Assembly: GCF_000021925.1 (NCBI RefSeq)
Contig: NC_011830.1
Coordinates: forward strand, 5,215,135 to 5,279,134
Origin: Desulfitobacterium hafniense DCB-2
GTDB lineage: Bacteria; Bacillota; Desulfitobacteriia; Desulfitobacteriales; Desulfitobacteriaceae
Direction: 5' to 3'
DNA length: 64,000 nt
The translations under genes were made by a program, and so were the position numbers. How positions within the stretch are numbered: the stretch's first letter is position 1; every line of letters begins with the position of its first letter. The notes beneath the pieces were generated by a model, which searched no databases, was not told the DNA's origin, and saw only the letters and a program-made list of their open reading frames with translations. Positions 33,887-43,317 of the stretch are shown here, one piece after another.

Positions 33887-35077
33887 TTAGTCCATACCGA
33901 CGTAGGTACCCTTTTCTATGACCATTCCTTTAGGTTTCTTAGAAACTTCACCAGTCTTGGCCCAGGTCATTTTCTCACCGGTAAGTCCGTCAACAGAAAT
34001 AGTGGGGAATACTTGGACCAGTTTCTCACAGATATCGGCGGCCTTCATATCAGGGGTGATGCCGGCAGCCTCAATGGCTTTCTTGTAGGCATACACCACA
34101 TCATAACCGTCGGCGGCGAACTGGTTGGGAGTCTCTTTAAATAGTTCCTGGTATTTCTTGACGAAGTTGACGGTACGCTCATCGGTAGCGTCGGCACTGA
34201 AGGGGGTCAGGAGCATAACGCCTTCAGCCAGGGATTTATCAAAGTTCTCCAGAGTCAGGATGCCGTCCATGCCGTCCACACCGAAGTATTTGGGGGAGTA
34301 GTCCATAGACTTAGCCTGCTGGAAGATCAGAGAGGCCGGGGTATAATACATAGGCAGGAAGATTAAATCGGCGCCATTTTTCTTGGCATCGGCCAGCTGA
34401 ACGGAAAAGTCGGTCTGGCTGTCCTCAGTGAAGGTGGTTGTGGAGACGATCTCCAGATTCAGTTCTTTGGCTTTGCTAACGAAAGTATTATAGATTCCCT
34501 TGGAATATACATCGTCATTCTTGTAGATAATCGCAATTTTTGTGCCAAGCTTTTTGTCAGCGATATACTGAGCGGAAGCCGAACCCTGGTTGGGGTCGGA
34601 GAAGCACATCTGATAGATATTATCCTTGCCCTCAATGACAGCGGGAGCGGACGCGGAGGGAGTCAGGGCAAATATACGATCGCTGAACATCTCAGCACTG
34701 GTGGCCACACCGGGCGTGCTGGTCACGGAACCGAGGGACATCTGCACGCCCCAGTCCTTCAGCTTATTGTAAGCATTAACGGCCTTCTCAGCATCATGCT
34801 CATCATCTTCATATTTGAGTTCGAACTGGATGCCGCCCAGGGCATTAATCTCATCAACAGCTATCTGCGCGCCATTCTTGGCCGCGTTGCCGTAAATGGC
34901 TGCTCCACCGGTCAGAGGACCGGTACCGCCAATCTTAAAGGCGGCGGTTGCAGCCGGTTCTTTGCCGCCTGCGTTGGGTTCTCCGCCTGGAGCTGGAGCT
35001 TTATCCGTTCCTCCGCAACCGGACAGAAGACCAAGGGTCAGGACGAGAGAGAATACGATACCGAACATTCTTTTCAT
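33887..35077 (-). CDS. livK: LivJ/LivK-type branched-chain amino-acid binding lipoprotein
   Basis: 396 aa. Lipobox at GLLSGCGG (Cys21), a low-complexity linker rich in Ala/Pro/Gly, then a periplasmic-binding-protein type I fold (KIGGTGPLTGGAAIYGNAAKNG, ALTPSASAPAVI). It captures the substrate on the outer face for LivHMGF. First gene of the operon; AAGGAGAAGGTATA before the ATG. Ligand by family: branched-chain amino acids, though homologues also bind amides or aromatic amino acids. Confidence 0.94.
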   Translation of the reverse strand: MKRMFGIVFSLVLTLGLLSGCGGTDKAPAPGGEPNAGGKEPAATAAFKIGGTGPLTGGAAIYGNAAKNGAQIAVDEINALGGIQFELKYEDDEHDAEKAVNAYNKLKDWGVQMSLGSVTSTPGVATSAEMFSDRIFALTPSASAPAVIEGKDNIYQMCFSDPNQGSASAQYIADKKLGTKIAIIYKNDDVYSKGIYNTFVSKAKELNLEIVSTTTFTEDSQTDFSVQLADAKKNGADLIFLPMYYTPASLIFQQAKSMDYSPKYFGVDGMDGILTLENFDKSLAEGVMLLTPFSADATDERTVNFVKKYQELFKETPNQFAADGYDVVYAYKKAIEAAGITPDMKAADICEKLVQVFPTISVDGLTGEKMTWAKTGEVSKKPKGMVIEKGTYVGMD

Positions 35078-35202
35078 TATACCTTCTCCTTATAACAGAT
35101 TTTATGATTATTCAAGTTTGCTGATATACCTATTCTGTCCCTCGAATAATCAGAAAGATAGGATAATTTTAGCCTCCAAGAGGCCTGCCTGTCAAGGTAA
35201 AT

Positions 35203-35259
35203 ATTATGCAACAGATAAATATCATTATGCAATAGAATATAACAGATAAATATTATGCA
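35203..35259. repeat. Three direct ATTATGCA repeats upstream of livK
   Basis: ATTATGCA occurs at 35203-35210, 35224-35231 and 35252-35259. The last two are each preceded by ACAGATAAATAT or a close variant of it. Spacings are 21 and 28 bp. They lie 125-180 bp upstream of livK, where a regulator could bind. Otherwise the gap 35078-35296 shows nothing else. Confidence 0.5.
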
Positions 35260-35296
35260 TGGTATCTATTAGGGGAGATTCTTATCCATACAAATT

Positions 35297-35327
35297 AAAA
35301 AAAGCTTGCATTCCTTAGAACACAAGC
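35297..35327 (-). terminator. Terminator of tRNA-Lys
   Basis: Ten-bp stem GCTTGCATTC (35304-35313) with GAACACAAGC (35318-35327), with G-U pairs, then seven T on the minus strand. Confidence 0.9.
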
Positions 35328-35342
35328 GTTTTTGATAGATAA

Positions 35343-35418
35343 TGGTGAGCCATCCGCGACTCGAACGCGGGACACCCTGATTAAAAGTCAGGTGCTCTAC
35401 CGACTGAGCTAATGGCTC
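35343..35418 (-). tRNA. tRNA-Lys (anticodon UUU)
   Basis: 76 nt with CCA encoded. Acceptor GAGCCAT pairs with ATGGCTC. Anticodon stem CCTGA/TCAGG encloses CTTTTAA, giving TTT. T arm CGTTCGAGTCGCG. Single tRNA with its own promoter and terminator. Confidence 0.97.
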
Positions 35419-35439
35419 AAAACTCACTCACGAATACGA

Positions 35440-35468
35440 ATTCTACAGCAAATTTAACGGCTTGTCAA
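35440..35468 (-). promoter_or_regulatory. Promoter of tRNA-Lys
   Basis: TTGACA (35463-35468 on plus as TGTCAA), 17-bp spacer, TAGAAT (35440-35445), 22 bp upstream of the tRNA. Confidence 0.85.
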
Positions 35469-35586
35469 TATTTTTACTAAAAAATATCTTTCTCAAATAA
35501 ACCATGCAAAATTAAAGCCGTCCATTTCTGAACGGCTGAACATCGATGTGCTTTATTCATCTGGCATTGCTGCGATACCTATCTAC

Positions 35587-36870
35587 TTAGAAAATCTCAC
35601 CGCGGACAATGGTCTGTTCTCTGCCGGGTCCGACGGCAATGAGCGTAACCTGGGTTTCCGTGAGCTGCTCAATCCGTCTGACATAGTCCTGAGCGGCTTT
35701 CGGCAGATCCTCAAAGCGAGTCACTCCTGTGATATCCTCCTGCCAGCCCTCTATAACCTCATAGACGGGCTCACACGCTTTAAATATCTTCTGACTTTGG
35801 GGGAATTCATAAATCACTTCGTTATTGACCCGGTAACCCACGCAGATTTTAATCTTTTCAAAACCGGACAAAACATCCAATTTCATCAAAGCAAAATCAG
35901 AGATGCCGCTGACCCGCACAGCATAGCGGGCGATCACCGCATCAAACCAGCCGCAGCGGCGCGCCCGGCCGGTGGTGGTGCCGAATTCATGACCATTCTG
36001 ACGCATGAGCTCCCCGGTCTCGTCCGCCAGCTCGGTAGGGAAGGGGCCTTCGCCGACGCGAGTGGTATAGGCTTTGATGACTCCCACCACCCGATTGATG
36101 CGGGTAGGGCCAACCCCGGCACCGGTACAGGCTCCGCCGGCAATGGGATGGGAGGAGGTGACATAGGGATAGGTTCCGTGATCCAGATCCAGCAGGGTGC
36201 CCTGAGCGCCTTCAAATAAAACCTTTTCCCCGGCTTTCAAGGACTCGTCAATGACTAAAGAGCTGTCCGCCACCAAGCCCCGAATCTTTTGGGCATAGCC
36301 GGAATACTCCTGATAGATGGCGTCGTAGTCCAAAGGCTCAACACCGTATACTTTGGTCAGGAGGTTATTCTTCTCCTGCAGATTACGGCGGAGCTTAGCG
36401 GCAAACTCCTCATCATCAATCAAATCCATGATCCGAATGCCGATCCGCAGGGTTTTGTCCATATAGGCCGGGCCGATGCCCCGCTTGGTGGTCCCTATTT
36501 TATGCTCGCCCCGGGAATCTTCTTCCAAAGCGTCAAGTAAGCGGTGATAAGGCATGATGACATGAGCGTTGGAGCTGATCAGGAGTTTTCCCGTTTTTAC
36601 TTTCCGTTCGCTCAGATAAGCCAACTCTTCCAGCAGCACTTTAGGATCAACCACCACTCCGTTGCCGATGACGCAGGTCTTATCTTCATAGAGAATTCCT
36701 GAAGGGATCAAATGAAGTTTAAACTCTTCTCCTTTGGCAACGACGGTATGTCCGGCGTTGTTCCCCCCTTGGTAGCGGACCACTAAATCCGCCTTTTCGG
36801 CCAGGAAGTCCGTTACCTTGCCTTTTCCCTCATCGCCCCATTGAGTACCTATTAACACTACGGATGCCAT
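35587..36870 (-). CDS. purA: Adenylosuccinate synthetase
   Basis: 427-aa PurA, which joins IMP and aspartate with GTP. GTQWGDEGKGKVTDFLAE at the N-terminus supplies the catalytic Asp13 and the GDEGKGK loop; GNNAGHTVV supplies His41; GTTKRGIGPAYMDK and TTGRARRCGW downstream are conserved. Start ATG 36870 with GGGGGAA; an earlier in-frame start is rejected because the family N-terminus begins here. It follows purB by 48 bp, so the two enzymes that make AMP are co-transcribed. Confidence 0.97.
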   Translation of the reverse strand: MASVVLIGTQWGDEGKGKVTDFLAEKADLVVRYQGGNNAGHTVVAKGEEFKLHLIPSGILYEDKTCVIGNGVVVDPKVLLEELAYLSERKVKTGKLLISSNAHVIMPYHRLLDALEEDSRGEHKIGTTKRGIGPAYMDKTLRIGIRIMDLIDDEEFAAKLRRNLQEKNNLLTKVYGVEPLDYDAIYQEYSGYAQKIRGLVADSSLVIDESLKAGEKVLFEGAQGTLLDLDHGTYPYVTSSHPIAGGACTGAGVGPTRINRVVGVIKAYTTRVGEGPFPTELADETGELMRQNGHEFGTTTGRARRCGWFDAVIARYAVRVSGISDFALMKLDVLSGFEKIKICVGYRVNNEVIYEFPQSQKIFKACEPVYEVIEGWQEDITGVTRFEDLPKAAQDYVRRIEQLTETQVTLIAVGPGREQTIVRGEIF

Positions 36871-36918
36871 ACCTGATTCCCCCGTTCTTTCTTCTTGAGC
36901 CACTAAACCATTAAGCCA

Positions 36919-38220
36919 TTAATTGCCTAAGCCCAAGCGTTTAAAAATATCGTCAATATGCTTAAGATGGTAACTCCAATCAAACAAAGCGTTGATTTCC
37001 TCAGCAGTGAGCAGCTCCATGACCCGGGGATTTTCCTGAATCACTTCCCGGAAATCCCGGCGGTTATCCCAAGCGGCAAAGGCTGCCTGCTGAACCCACT
37101 GATAAGCCTCTTCCCGCATACAGCCCTTATCGACTAAAGCGAGCAGAACCCGTTGGGAGGAGGTTAAGCCATAGGTTTTGAGGAGATTCTCCATCATCTG
37201 ATCGGAACGAATGCGTAAACCTTTAATAACTCGGGTCATTTGCCGCAGCATATGATCCAGCAAAATGCTGCTGTCAGGCAGAATCACTCTCTCAACAGAA
37301 GAATGGGTCATATCCCGCTCATGCCAGAGAGCTACATTTTCCATGGCAGCCAGGGCATTGCCCCGGAGCAGCCGGGACATCCCCGCAATCTGCTCACAGG
37401 CGATGGGATTTCGTTTATGAGGCATGGCCGAAGATCCCTTTTGTCCTTCGGCAAATGGCTCCTCCACTTCCAGAATATCTGTGCGCTGAAGGTTGCGAAT
37501 CTCTGTGGCCATTTTCTCAAGAGTGCTCCCGAGCAAAGCCAAGGCTGTGACATAGTGGGCATGACGATCCCGCTGAAGAATCTGATTGCTGACCAGGGCA
37601 GGCTTAAGCCCTAATTTGGCACAAACCGCTTCTTCAACTTCCGGTGATACATTGGCATAGGTCCCTACGGCACCGGAAATCTTGCCGACCCCGATAGACT
37701 CGACGGCGGCTGCCAAGCGCTCGATCTGACGGTCGATTTCAGCCATCCATAAAGCCAGTTTCAAGCCGAAAGTCAGGGGCTCGGCATGAATGCCATGGGT
37801 ACGTCCCACCATCACGGTAGCTTTGCTTTCCACGGCCCGCTGGGCTAAGGCTTCACGCAGTTCCCGCAAATCTTTAAGCAAAAGCTGCCCGGCATCTCTT
37901 AAGACCAAGCTGAGTCCCGTATCCTTAACATCGGAGGAGGTTAGCCCCAGATGCAGATATTTGCCCGCTTCGCCAATCTCTTCCACAACTCCCTGCAAAA
38001 AAGCGATGAGATCATGGCGAACCACCTTTTCTATCTCAGCAATTCGTTCCGGATTAACTTTGGCTTTGCTGCGAATCTCGGACAGAGCCTGGGAGGGGAT
38101 CTCACCCCGCTCAGCCATCACCTCAGCCACGGCCAGCTCGACTTCCAGCCATCGCTCATATTCATAGCCTTCCCGCCATAATTGCCCCATTTCAGGATGT
38201 GTGTATCGATTAATCAACAA
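36919..38220 (-). CDS. purB: Adenylosuccinate lyase
   Basis: 433-aa PurB, which works in two steps of purine synthesis. Conserved TSSDVKDTGLSL, GRTHGIHAEPLTFG and the signature GSSAMPHKRNPI are all present. TTG start at 38220 with AGGGGGA. The upstream region holds a promoter and a PurR-type operator (38382-38430). Expression is therefore likely lowered when purines are plentiful. Confidence 0.97.
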   Translation of the reverse strand: MLINRYTHPEMGQLWREGYEYERWLEVELAVAEVMAERGEIPSQALSEIRSKAKVNPERIAEIEKVVRHDLIAFLQGVVEEIGEAGKYLHLGLTSSDVKDTGLSLVLRDAGQLLLKDLRELREALAQRAVESKATVMVGRTHGIHAEPLTFGLKLALWMAEIDRQIERLAAAVESIGVGKISGAVGTYANVSPEVEEAVCAKLGLKPALVSNQILQRDRHAHYVTALALLGSTLEKMATEIRNLQRTDILEVEEPFAEGQKGSSAMPHKRNPIACEQIAGMSRLLRGNALAAMENVALWHERDMTHSSVERVILPDSSILLDHMLRQMTRVIKGLRIRSDQMMENLLKTYGLTSSQRVLLALVDKGCMREEAYQWVQQAAFAAWDNRRDFREVIQENPRVMELLTAEEINALFDWSYHLKHIDDIFKRLGLGN

Positions 38221-38357
38221 AAAAGTCCCCCTAAATCTTCATTCCTTTCGGATCCTTATCCGAACGATTCCTTAGTTGACTCCTTAAGCTGGGCCTTACT
38301 GGAGTAAGTCCTCAATATTCTTCCCTTAATAACATAAATCATTCTCAGACCTATTTT

Positions 38358-38387
38358 ATCTTAGCAGTCGCCCCTGTTTCTTGTCAA
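38358..38387 (-). promoter_or_regulatory. Promoter of purB-purA
   Basis: On the minus strand TTGACA (38382-38387) is 18 bp from TAAGAT (38358-38363). A leader of about 130 nt includes a TCGGAT/ATCCGA hairpin; no known riboswitch is recognised. Confidence 0.75.
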
Positions 38388-38396
38388 TAAAAAATT

Positions 38397-38430
38397 CGAA
38401 CGTTAAAGTTCTTTCATTCGTCAATGTTCG
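38397..38430. promoter_or_regulatory. PurR-type double PurBox upstream of purB
   Basis: CGAACGTT (38397-38404) and AATGTTCG (38423-38430) are inverted CGAAC half-sites 18 bp apart, immediately upstream of the -35. Firmicute PurR binds paired CGAA-containing boxes in inverted orientation with similar spacing (known). Confidence 0.65.
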
Positions 38431-38489
38431 CATATATTTAACATTTCTAACAGCACCTATTAATCTGAAAAGCCTAAAGACTTTAGTCC

Positions 38490-39824
38490 TTAGGCCGAAA
38501 GATGCTGGCGATCCAGGTTCACAAACTTTGTAAATTCTTTAAGATAACCTAATTCCACCGACCCCACCGGTCCGTTCCGGTGTTTGGCAATAATGATTTC
38601 AGCGATCCCCTTTTTATCCGATTCAGGGTTGTAATATTCATCCCGATAGATAAAGGAGATGACATCGGCATCCGCCTCGATGGCACCAGATTCCAATAAG
38701 TCGGACATAATCGGCCGTTTATCCTGACGCTGCTCCACACCCCGGTTAAGCTGAGAAAGGGCGATGACCGGAACATTCAATTCCCGGGCAATCCCTTTGA
38801 GCCCCCGGGAAATCTGGGCAACTTCCTGCTGGCGGCTTTCCGCCCGTCTGCCTAAAGACATGAGCTGCAGGTAATCGATGACAATCAGGCCCAGGCCGTG
38901 TTCCATCTTTAAACGTCTGGCCTTGGAGCGCAGCTCGGCAAGGGAAATCCCTACGGTATCATCAATAAAAATCTCCGCCTCGGAGAGAGGGCCTACCGCC
39001 CGGGTAAGCTTAGGCCAATCCGTGTCCAATAAATCTCCGGTCCGGACCCGCTGCTGATCCACCATCGCCTCTGAGCAAAGCATACGCTGGACCAATTGCT
39101 CCTTGGACATCTCCAAGCTGAAGAGAGCCACCGGGACCTTCCCTCTTACTGCGGCATTTTGGGCCATATTCAGCACCAAGGCCGTTTTACCCATGGAAGG
39201 ACGGGCGGCAATCACGATCAGATCCGAGGGCTGCCAGCCCGAGGTCATGCGGTCCAGTTCCGTAAAAAAGGTCGGAATCCCTGTCAGACTGCCTTTGTTG
39301 GCATAGAGGGCTTCAATTTTTTCAAAGGTATTGAGCAGGATATTGCGTATGGACTCGAAGCCGTCTTTCACCTGTCTCTGGGACAGATCCATAATCATTT
39401 TTTCGGCTTCTTCCAACAGGGATGTGGCGGCTTCTCCCGGTTCATAGCCTTTCTCGGCAATCTGTCCGCTGCTGCGGATAAGTTGGCGCAATAAGGATTT
39501 CTCCGCCACAATCCTGGCATAATACTCACAATTGACTGCAGAGGGGACAGAGCGGGCGATTTGGGAAATAGTGGCGATCCCACCGATTTGTTCAAGGCGT
39601 CCGCTTTGGCGAAGACTTTCCGCTACGGAAACCAAGTCAATGGGATCTCCCTTTTCAAAGAGATCCCGCAGAGCGAGAAAGATCTGGCGGTGATTATCCC
39701 GATAAAAATCCTCGGGTTGCACTACTTCAAAAACGGAGCTTCCCACTTCCGGATCAAGCATTAAAGCGCCCAAAACCGATTGTTCCGCCTCTAAATTATG
39801 GGGAGGAACTTTGGTTAGTTCCAT
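38490..39824 (-). CDS. dnaB: Replicative DNA helicase
   Basis: 444-aa DnaB family helicase. N-terminal primase-interacting domain (PPHNLEAEQSVLGALMLD), then RecA-like core with Walker A ARPSMGKTALV and DnaB motifs VIDYLQLMS and SQLNRGVEQR. Hexameric, unwinds ahead of the fork. ATG start with TAGGAGGAG. It lies next to the lonC and rplI genes, as in many Clostridia. No intein is visible. Confidence 0.97.
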   Translation of the reverse strand: MELTKVPPHNLEAEQSVLGALMLDPEVGSSVFEVVQPEDFYRDNHRQIFLALRDLFEKGDPIDLVSVAESLRQSGRLEQIGGIATISQIARSVPSAVNCEYYARIVAEKSLLRQLIRSSGQIAEKGYEPGEAATSLLEEAEKMIMDLSQRQVKDGFESIRNILLNTFEKIEALYANKGSLTGIPTFFTELDRMTSGWQPSDLIVIAARPSMGKTALVLNMAQNAAVRGKVPVALFSLEMSKEQLVQRMLCSEAMVDQQRVRTGDLLDTDWPKLTRAVGPLSEAEIFIDDTVGISLAELRSKARRLKMEHGLGLIVIDYLQLMSLGRRAESRQQEVAQISRGLKGIARELNVPVIALSQLNRGVEQRQDKRPIMSDLLESGAIEADADVISFIYRDEYYNPESDKKGIAEIIIAKHRNGPVGSVELGYLKEFTKFVNLDRQHLSA

Positions 39825-39844
39825 GTCCTTCTCCTCCTAAAACC

Positions 39845-41803
39845 TTAAAATAAGGCATGTTCAAGGGCTTCCCGGAAAGTTTCGATGGGGATCACCTGGA
39901 TTCCCTGCAGGCCGGAGGGCACATCTGCTTGATTTTCTTTGGGGATGAGGACGGTTTTTACCCCGGCCTGCTTGGCGCCAAAGATCTTCTCGGCAATGCC
40001 CCCTACGGGCCGTACTCTTCCTTGAATGGATATTTCACCGGTGACGGCGATATCCTGCCGCAGCGGTATGTTTTTCAACGCGCTGTAGATGGCCAGGGTG
40101 GTGGCGCATCCTGCGGAGGGCCCGTCGATATTCCCTCCTCCGACCACGTTAACATGAACATCGTAATCTTTGAGGTCTTCGCCGGTGAGGGAACGAATCA
40201 CGGCCGTGGCGTTGAAGACAGCGTCCCGGGCCATGCTGCCGGCGGTTTCATTGAAGCGGATGGTGCCTTTTCCTTCCCGGCCCGGGAAAACGATAGCCTC
40301 CAGCTCAAGGACGGAACCGACAAAACCATGAACGCCGAGACCCAATATCTTTCCTGTTTCACCGCGGTCTGCCGCCTTATGGGAGATATAGGGGGTAAGC
40401 CGGGCTGAACGCAATACTTCATAAACTTCCTCAGCCTTCACCAGAACTTCCTGTTCCGGATGGCGGTAACGGGACAGTCCATAAGCATCGGTAAGGATGG
40501 TATTGGCCTTCCTGCCTTCAAAGACATACTCACTGATAACCTCCGGTACTTTGGCCTCCAGGTTCGCTCCCAGCTTTTGGGCAGCCTGGGAAACGATATG
40601 CTGAATATCCCTTGGTTCCAAGGGATTAAAATAAATCTCCCCACAGCGGGAACGCAAAGCAGGGTTGAGTTCCCTGGGATCCCGGGTGGTTGCCCCAATT
40701 AACACAAAGTCGGCAGGGGCACCCTCTTCAAAAAGCTTTTTGATATAAAGAGGCACCTGAGGATCGTTGGGGTCATAATAAGCGGATTCGAAAGCAACCC
40801 GTTTATCCTCCAGGACTTTAAGAAGCTTATTTAAAAGGACAGGGTCCATCTCCCCGATTTCATCGATAAATAAAATACCCCCATGAGCATCACTGACTAA
40901 ACCCAGCTTCGGCTCAGGAATCCCGGTCTCGGCCAGATCCCGCTTTGCTCCCTGATAGATGGGATCATGCACGGAGCCCAATAAGGGATTGGTAACATCC
41001 CGGGGATCCCAGCGCAGGGTCGTACCATCCACTTCCACAAAGGGAGCACTCTCGGCAAAGGGAGAATTGACATTCTTTTTGACGGCCTCTAAGGCTACCC
41101 GGGCCGCCGACGTTTTGCCCACACCCGGAGGTCCATAGATAATGATGTGCTGGGGATAGGGCGTAGCCAGCTTAGCCAGGAGAAACTGCATGGGAACTTC
41201 CTGGCCGATGATTTCTTCAACAGCCTGGGGCCGCAGTACCTCCGCAACAGAACTGGCCAGTTTCACCAGATTCATCTTTTCGATATGGGCTAATTTCTTG
41301 AGGGTCTGGGCATTATCCGGTCCGGAATTTTCCTTGAGAAGCTGGCTTTTTATTTCTTTGACATAATCCTCATGCCGCTCCTGCATTTTATCTGCCACCG
41401 CTTTATCCAAACGGTCTTCAACAGCCCTGCGGGCGATCAGCTCAGCTAAATGGTCCTCAATTTCCATCAAAAGCTGAGGAATCTCCTCTTCACTGGGCAG
41501 GGGGCGGTCTGTGGGATCGTCCAAAATGATCTTGAGCAGACCGGCCGTACGCTCCCCGATGGTATCGGATTGGATAAGATGAATAGCTTCCAGGCGGGTG
41601 GCCTTTAAAACCAATTTATCGCTCCCGTAGTAATTAACGAGCAGACTATAGAGGGCATCCACTTCATGATGCCATTGCTCATGGCTGTTCCGGACATCCT
41701 CCTTCAGCTCTTCCACTTGGCTGCTTGGTTGGTTGGTTTCCTCTGCCTCTTGAATTGGTTCGGTTTCGTTCTTTTTAAACCAATGATTTAATAACCCTTT
41801 CAT
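39845..41803 (-). CDS. lonC: Lon-family ATP-dependent protease (LonC type)
   Basis: 652 aa. A hydrophilic N-terminal region of about 200 residues replaces the LAN domain. AAA+ module with Walker A IIIYGPPGVGKTSA and Walker B ILFIDEIGEMD; C-terminal Lon protease domain with the catalytic Ser in NIDGPSAGCATT and Lys in QAGVKTVLIPKEN region. In spore-formers this subgroup is linked to sporulation. It lies between dnaB and rplI; ATG start with AAAGGGG. Confidence 0.9.
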   Translation of the reverse strand: MKGLLNHWFKKNETEPIQEAEETNQPSSQVEELKEDVRNSHEQWHHEVDALYSLLVNYYGSDKLVLKATRLEAIHLIQSDTIGERTAGLLKIILDDPTDRPLPSEEEIPQLLMEIEDHLAELIARRAVEDRLDKAVADKMQERHEDYVKEIKSQLLKENSGPDNAQTLKKLAHIEKMNLVKLASSVAEVLRPQAVEEIIGQEVPMQFLLAKLATPYPQHIIIYGPPGVGKTSAARVALEAVKKNVNSPFAESAPFVEVDGTTLRWDPRDVTNPLLGSVHDPIYQGAKRDLAETGIPEPKLGLVSDAHGGILFIDEIGEMDPVLLNKLLKVLEDKRVAFESAYYDPNDPQVPLYIKKLFEEGAPADFVLIGATTRDPRELNPALRSRCGEIYFNPLEPRDIQHIVSQAAQKLGANLEAKVPEVISEYVFEGRKANTILTDAYGLSRYRHPEQEVLVKAEEVYEVLRSARLTPYISHKAADRGETGKILGLGVHGFVGSVLELEAIVFPGREGKGTIRFNETAGSMARDAVFNATAVIRSLTGEDLKDYDVHVNVVGGGNIDGPSAGCATTLAIYSALKNIPLRQDIAVTGEISIQGRVRPVGGIAEKIFGAKQAGVKTVLIPKENQADVPSGLQGIQVIPIETFREALEHALF

Positions 41804-41829
41804 TAGGGACCCCTTTCACAGTTGCCTGA

Positions 41830-42276
41830 TCATGATGCTTTGACATGGACTTGAAATTGTGCCGTGACTTCCGGGTGCAGCTTGGCCTGCACATTAAAGG
41901 TTCCCAAGGCTTTGATGGGTTCTTTCAGCTCCAGCTTGCGGCGATCCAGATTAATGCCATGGCTTGCTTTGAGCGCCTCGGCAATTTCTTTATTGGTAAC
42001 AGAGCCAAAAAGCCTGCCGCCTTCCCCGCTCTTGGTGTGGATCTCTATGGAAAGGGAGCTGAGCTTGGCCGCCAGGGTTTGAGCCTCCTGCTTCTCCTGC
42101 TCTTTCTTCTTCTCTTCATTGGCTTTTTTGGAAGCCAGGTCATTGAGATTGCCCGAGGTGGCTTCTACGGCTAAGCCTTTGGGAAAAAGGAAATTTCGTG
42201 CGTATCCATCGGAAACCTCATAAACTTGCCCTTTCTTTCCCAACGCTTTGACATCTGCTTTTAAAATAACTTTCAT
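41830..42276 (-). CDS. rplI: 50S ribosomal protein L9
   Basis: 148 aa with the L9 N-terminal MKVILKADVKALGKKGQVYEV and DGYARNFLFPKGLA, central helix, and C-terminal domain. Encoded with rpsR-ssb-rpsF, yybS and dnaB in the conventional ribosomal cluster. ATG start with GGAGGG. Confidence 0.97.
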   Translation of the reverse strand: MKVILKADVKALGKKGQVYEVSDGYARNFLFPKGLAVEATSGNLNDLASKKANEEKKKEQEKQEAQTLAAKLSSLSIEIHTKSGEGGRLFGSVTNKEIAEALKASHGINLDRRKLELKEPIKALGTFNVQAKLHPEVTAQFQVHVKAS

Positions 42277-42318
42277 TGAAAACCCTCCATTCTGCTATCA
42301 TGGCCCTTTGAGCACTGG

Positions 42319-43281
42319 TTAATCCGAATCTTCTTTTTTGCGGATGGGCATATGGCGAAAATCCAGCACCAGATCCAATAAACCCATGATAATTAAGACT
42401 ATAGCCGTCACTTGTATATAAAGAACACTGGAGAAGAGCAGGACGAACCGGAAAAACCCTGATAACCAAGGTTTTTGGAGCAGGGCAACAAAAAGAGCGC
42501 TTCCCAGGACAAAAGCAACGACTCCGTAAACCAGCATAAGATTGATGCCGATGCTCTTAATAGCCAACCATTGGAATTGGTCGCCCAGAAGGTAACTGAC
42601 AATGGCAAAATTCATTCCCCATATAGCATACCAAGGCAGCCGCCATTCCGTAAAAGGACGGTATTCCCGGCCTGAAATCCGTATCCAGCGCAGGAAAGCA
42701 TAATAGACGGCCCCCCACTTGGCAAGGGCTGTAATGGCTACCAGACCGGGAGTCAGCATAATCAGAGTATTGACGATTTGTTCAAATAAGGACTGAAGCT
42801 CCAGCTCAGATATGCCTTGAGTTTTTAAGCTTTCCAGCATGCCCGCCTGACGGTATTGCTCCATCATATTTTGCACAAAGCTCTGGATGCTTTCCTGGGG
42901 AATCCCTTGCATGAGCATGGCCAGGGTAGGCAATACTCCCAGGATCCCTGCCGCGACTAAACTCCAGAAAACAAGAGCCCGCTGGGGAACATTGGCCCCT
43001 ATTCCCCATAGGGTGACTAAGGCTGCCCAGGGAACAAAGCTAAAGTAGTGGAAAGAAGAAGCTCCACCGAAAAGCAAGGCCAGCCCATACCCTGAAATCA
43101 AAAAGACCAGCCCATAGCGCAATCCTTGTCTTCCCACACTTCGTCCAACCCATAGCAAGGCGATAAGCAAGAGAATATCCAGCATCCATCCCCAAACCTG
43201 CATAGAGACTCCGAGCCAGGGTCCGATCACCAGGATAAGCACTGCTAGGGTATTGGTGGTTTTTTGGTCACTGACGTACAT
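42319..43281 (-). CDS. yybS: YybS-like membrane protein (DUF2232)
   Basis: 320-aa polytopic membrane protein with about eight hydrophobic segments. It resembles YybS, usually encoded next to rplI and rpsR in Firmicutes. The family has no proven function; some homologues relate to ECF-type S-component folds. ATG start with TTGGAGCATCGGA. Confidence 0.85.
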   Translation of the reverse strand: MYVSDQKTTNTLAVLILVIGPWLGVSMQVWGWMLDILLLIALLWVGRSVGRQGLRYGLVFLISGYGLALLFGGASSFHYFSFVPWAALVTLWGIGANVPQRALVFWSLVAAGILGVLPTLAMLMQGIPQESIQSFVQNMMEQYRQAGMLESLKTQGISELELQSLFEQIVNTLIMLTPGLVAITALAKWGAVYYAFLRWIRISGREYRPFTEWRLPWYAIWGMNFAIVSYLLGDQFQWLAIKSIGINLMLVYGVVAFVLGSALFVALLQKPWLSGFFRFVLLFSSVLYIQVTAIVLIIMGLLDLVLDFRHMPIRKKEDSD

Positions 43282-43317
43282 TCCGATGCTCCAATCTATT
43301 ACTGAACGCGGTCTCGT

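Noticed and set aside
35203..35259. CRISPR array
   Set aside because: Only three short repeats with unequal spacing and no cas genes.
35548..36219. 223-codon plus-strand frame opposite purA
   Set aside because: Shadow of purA.
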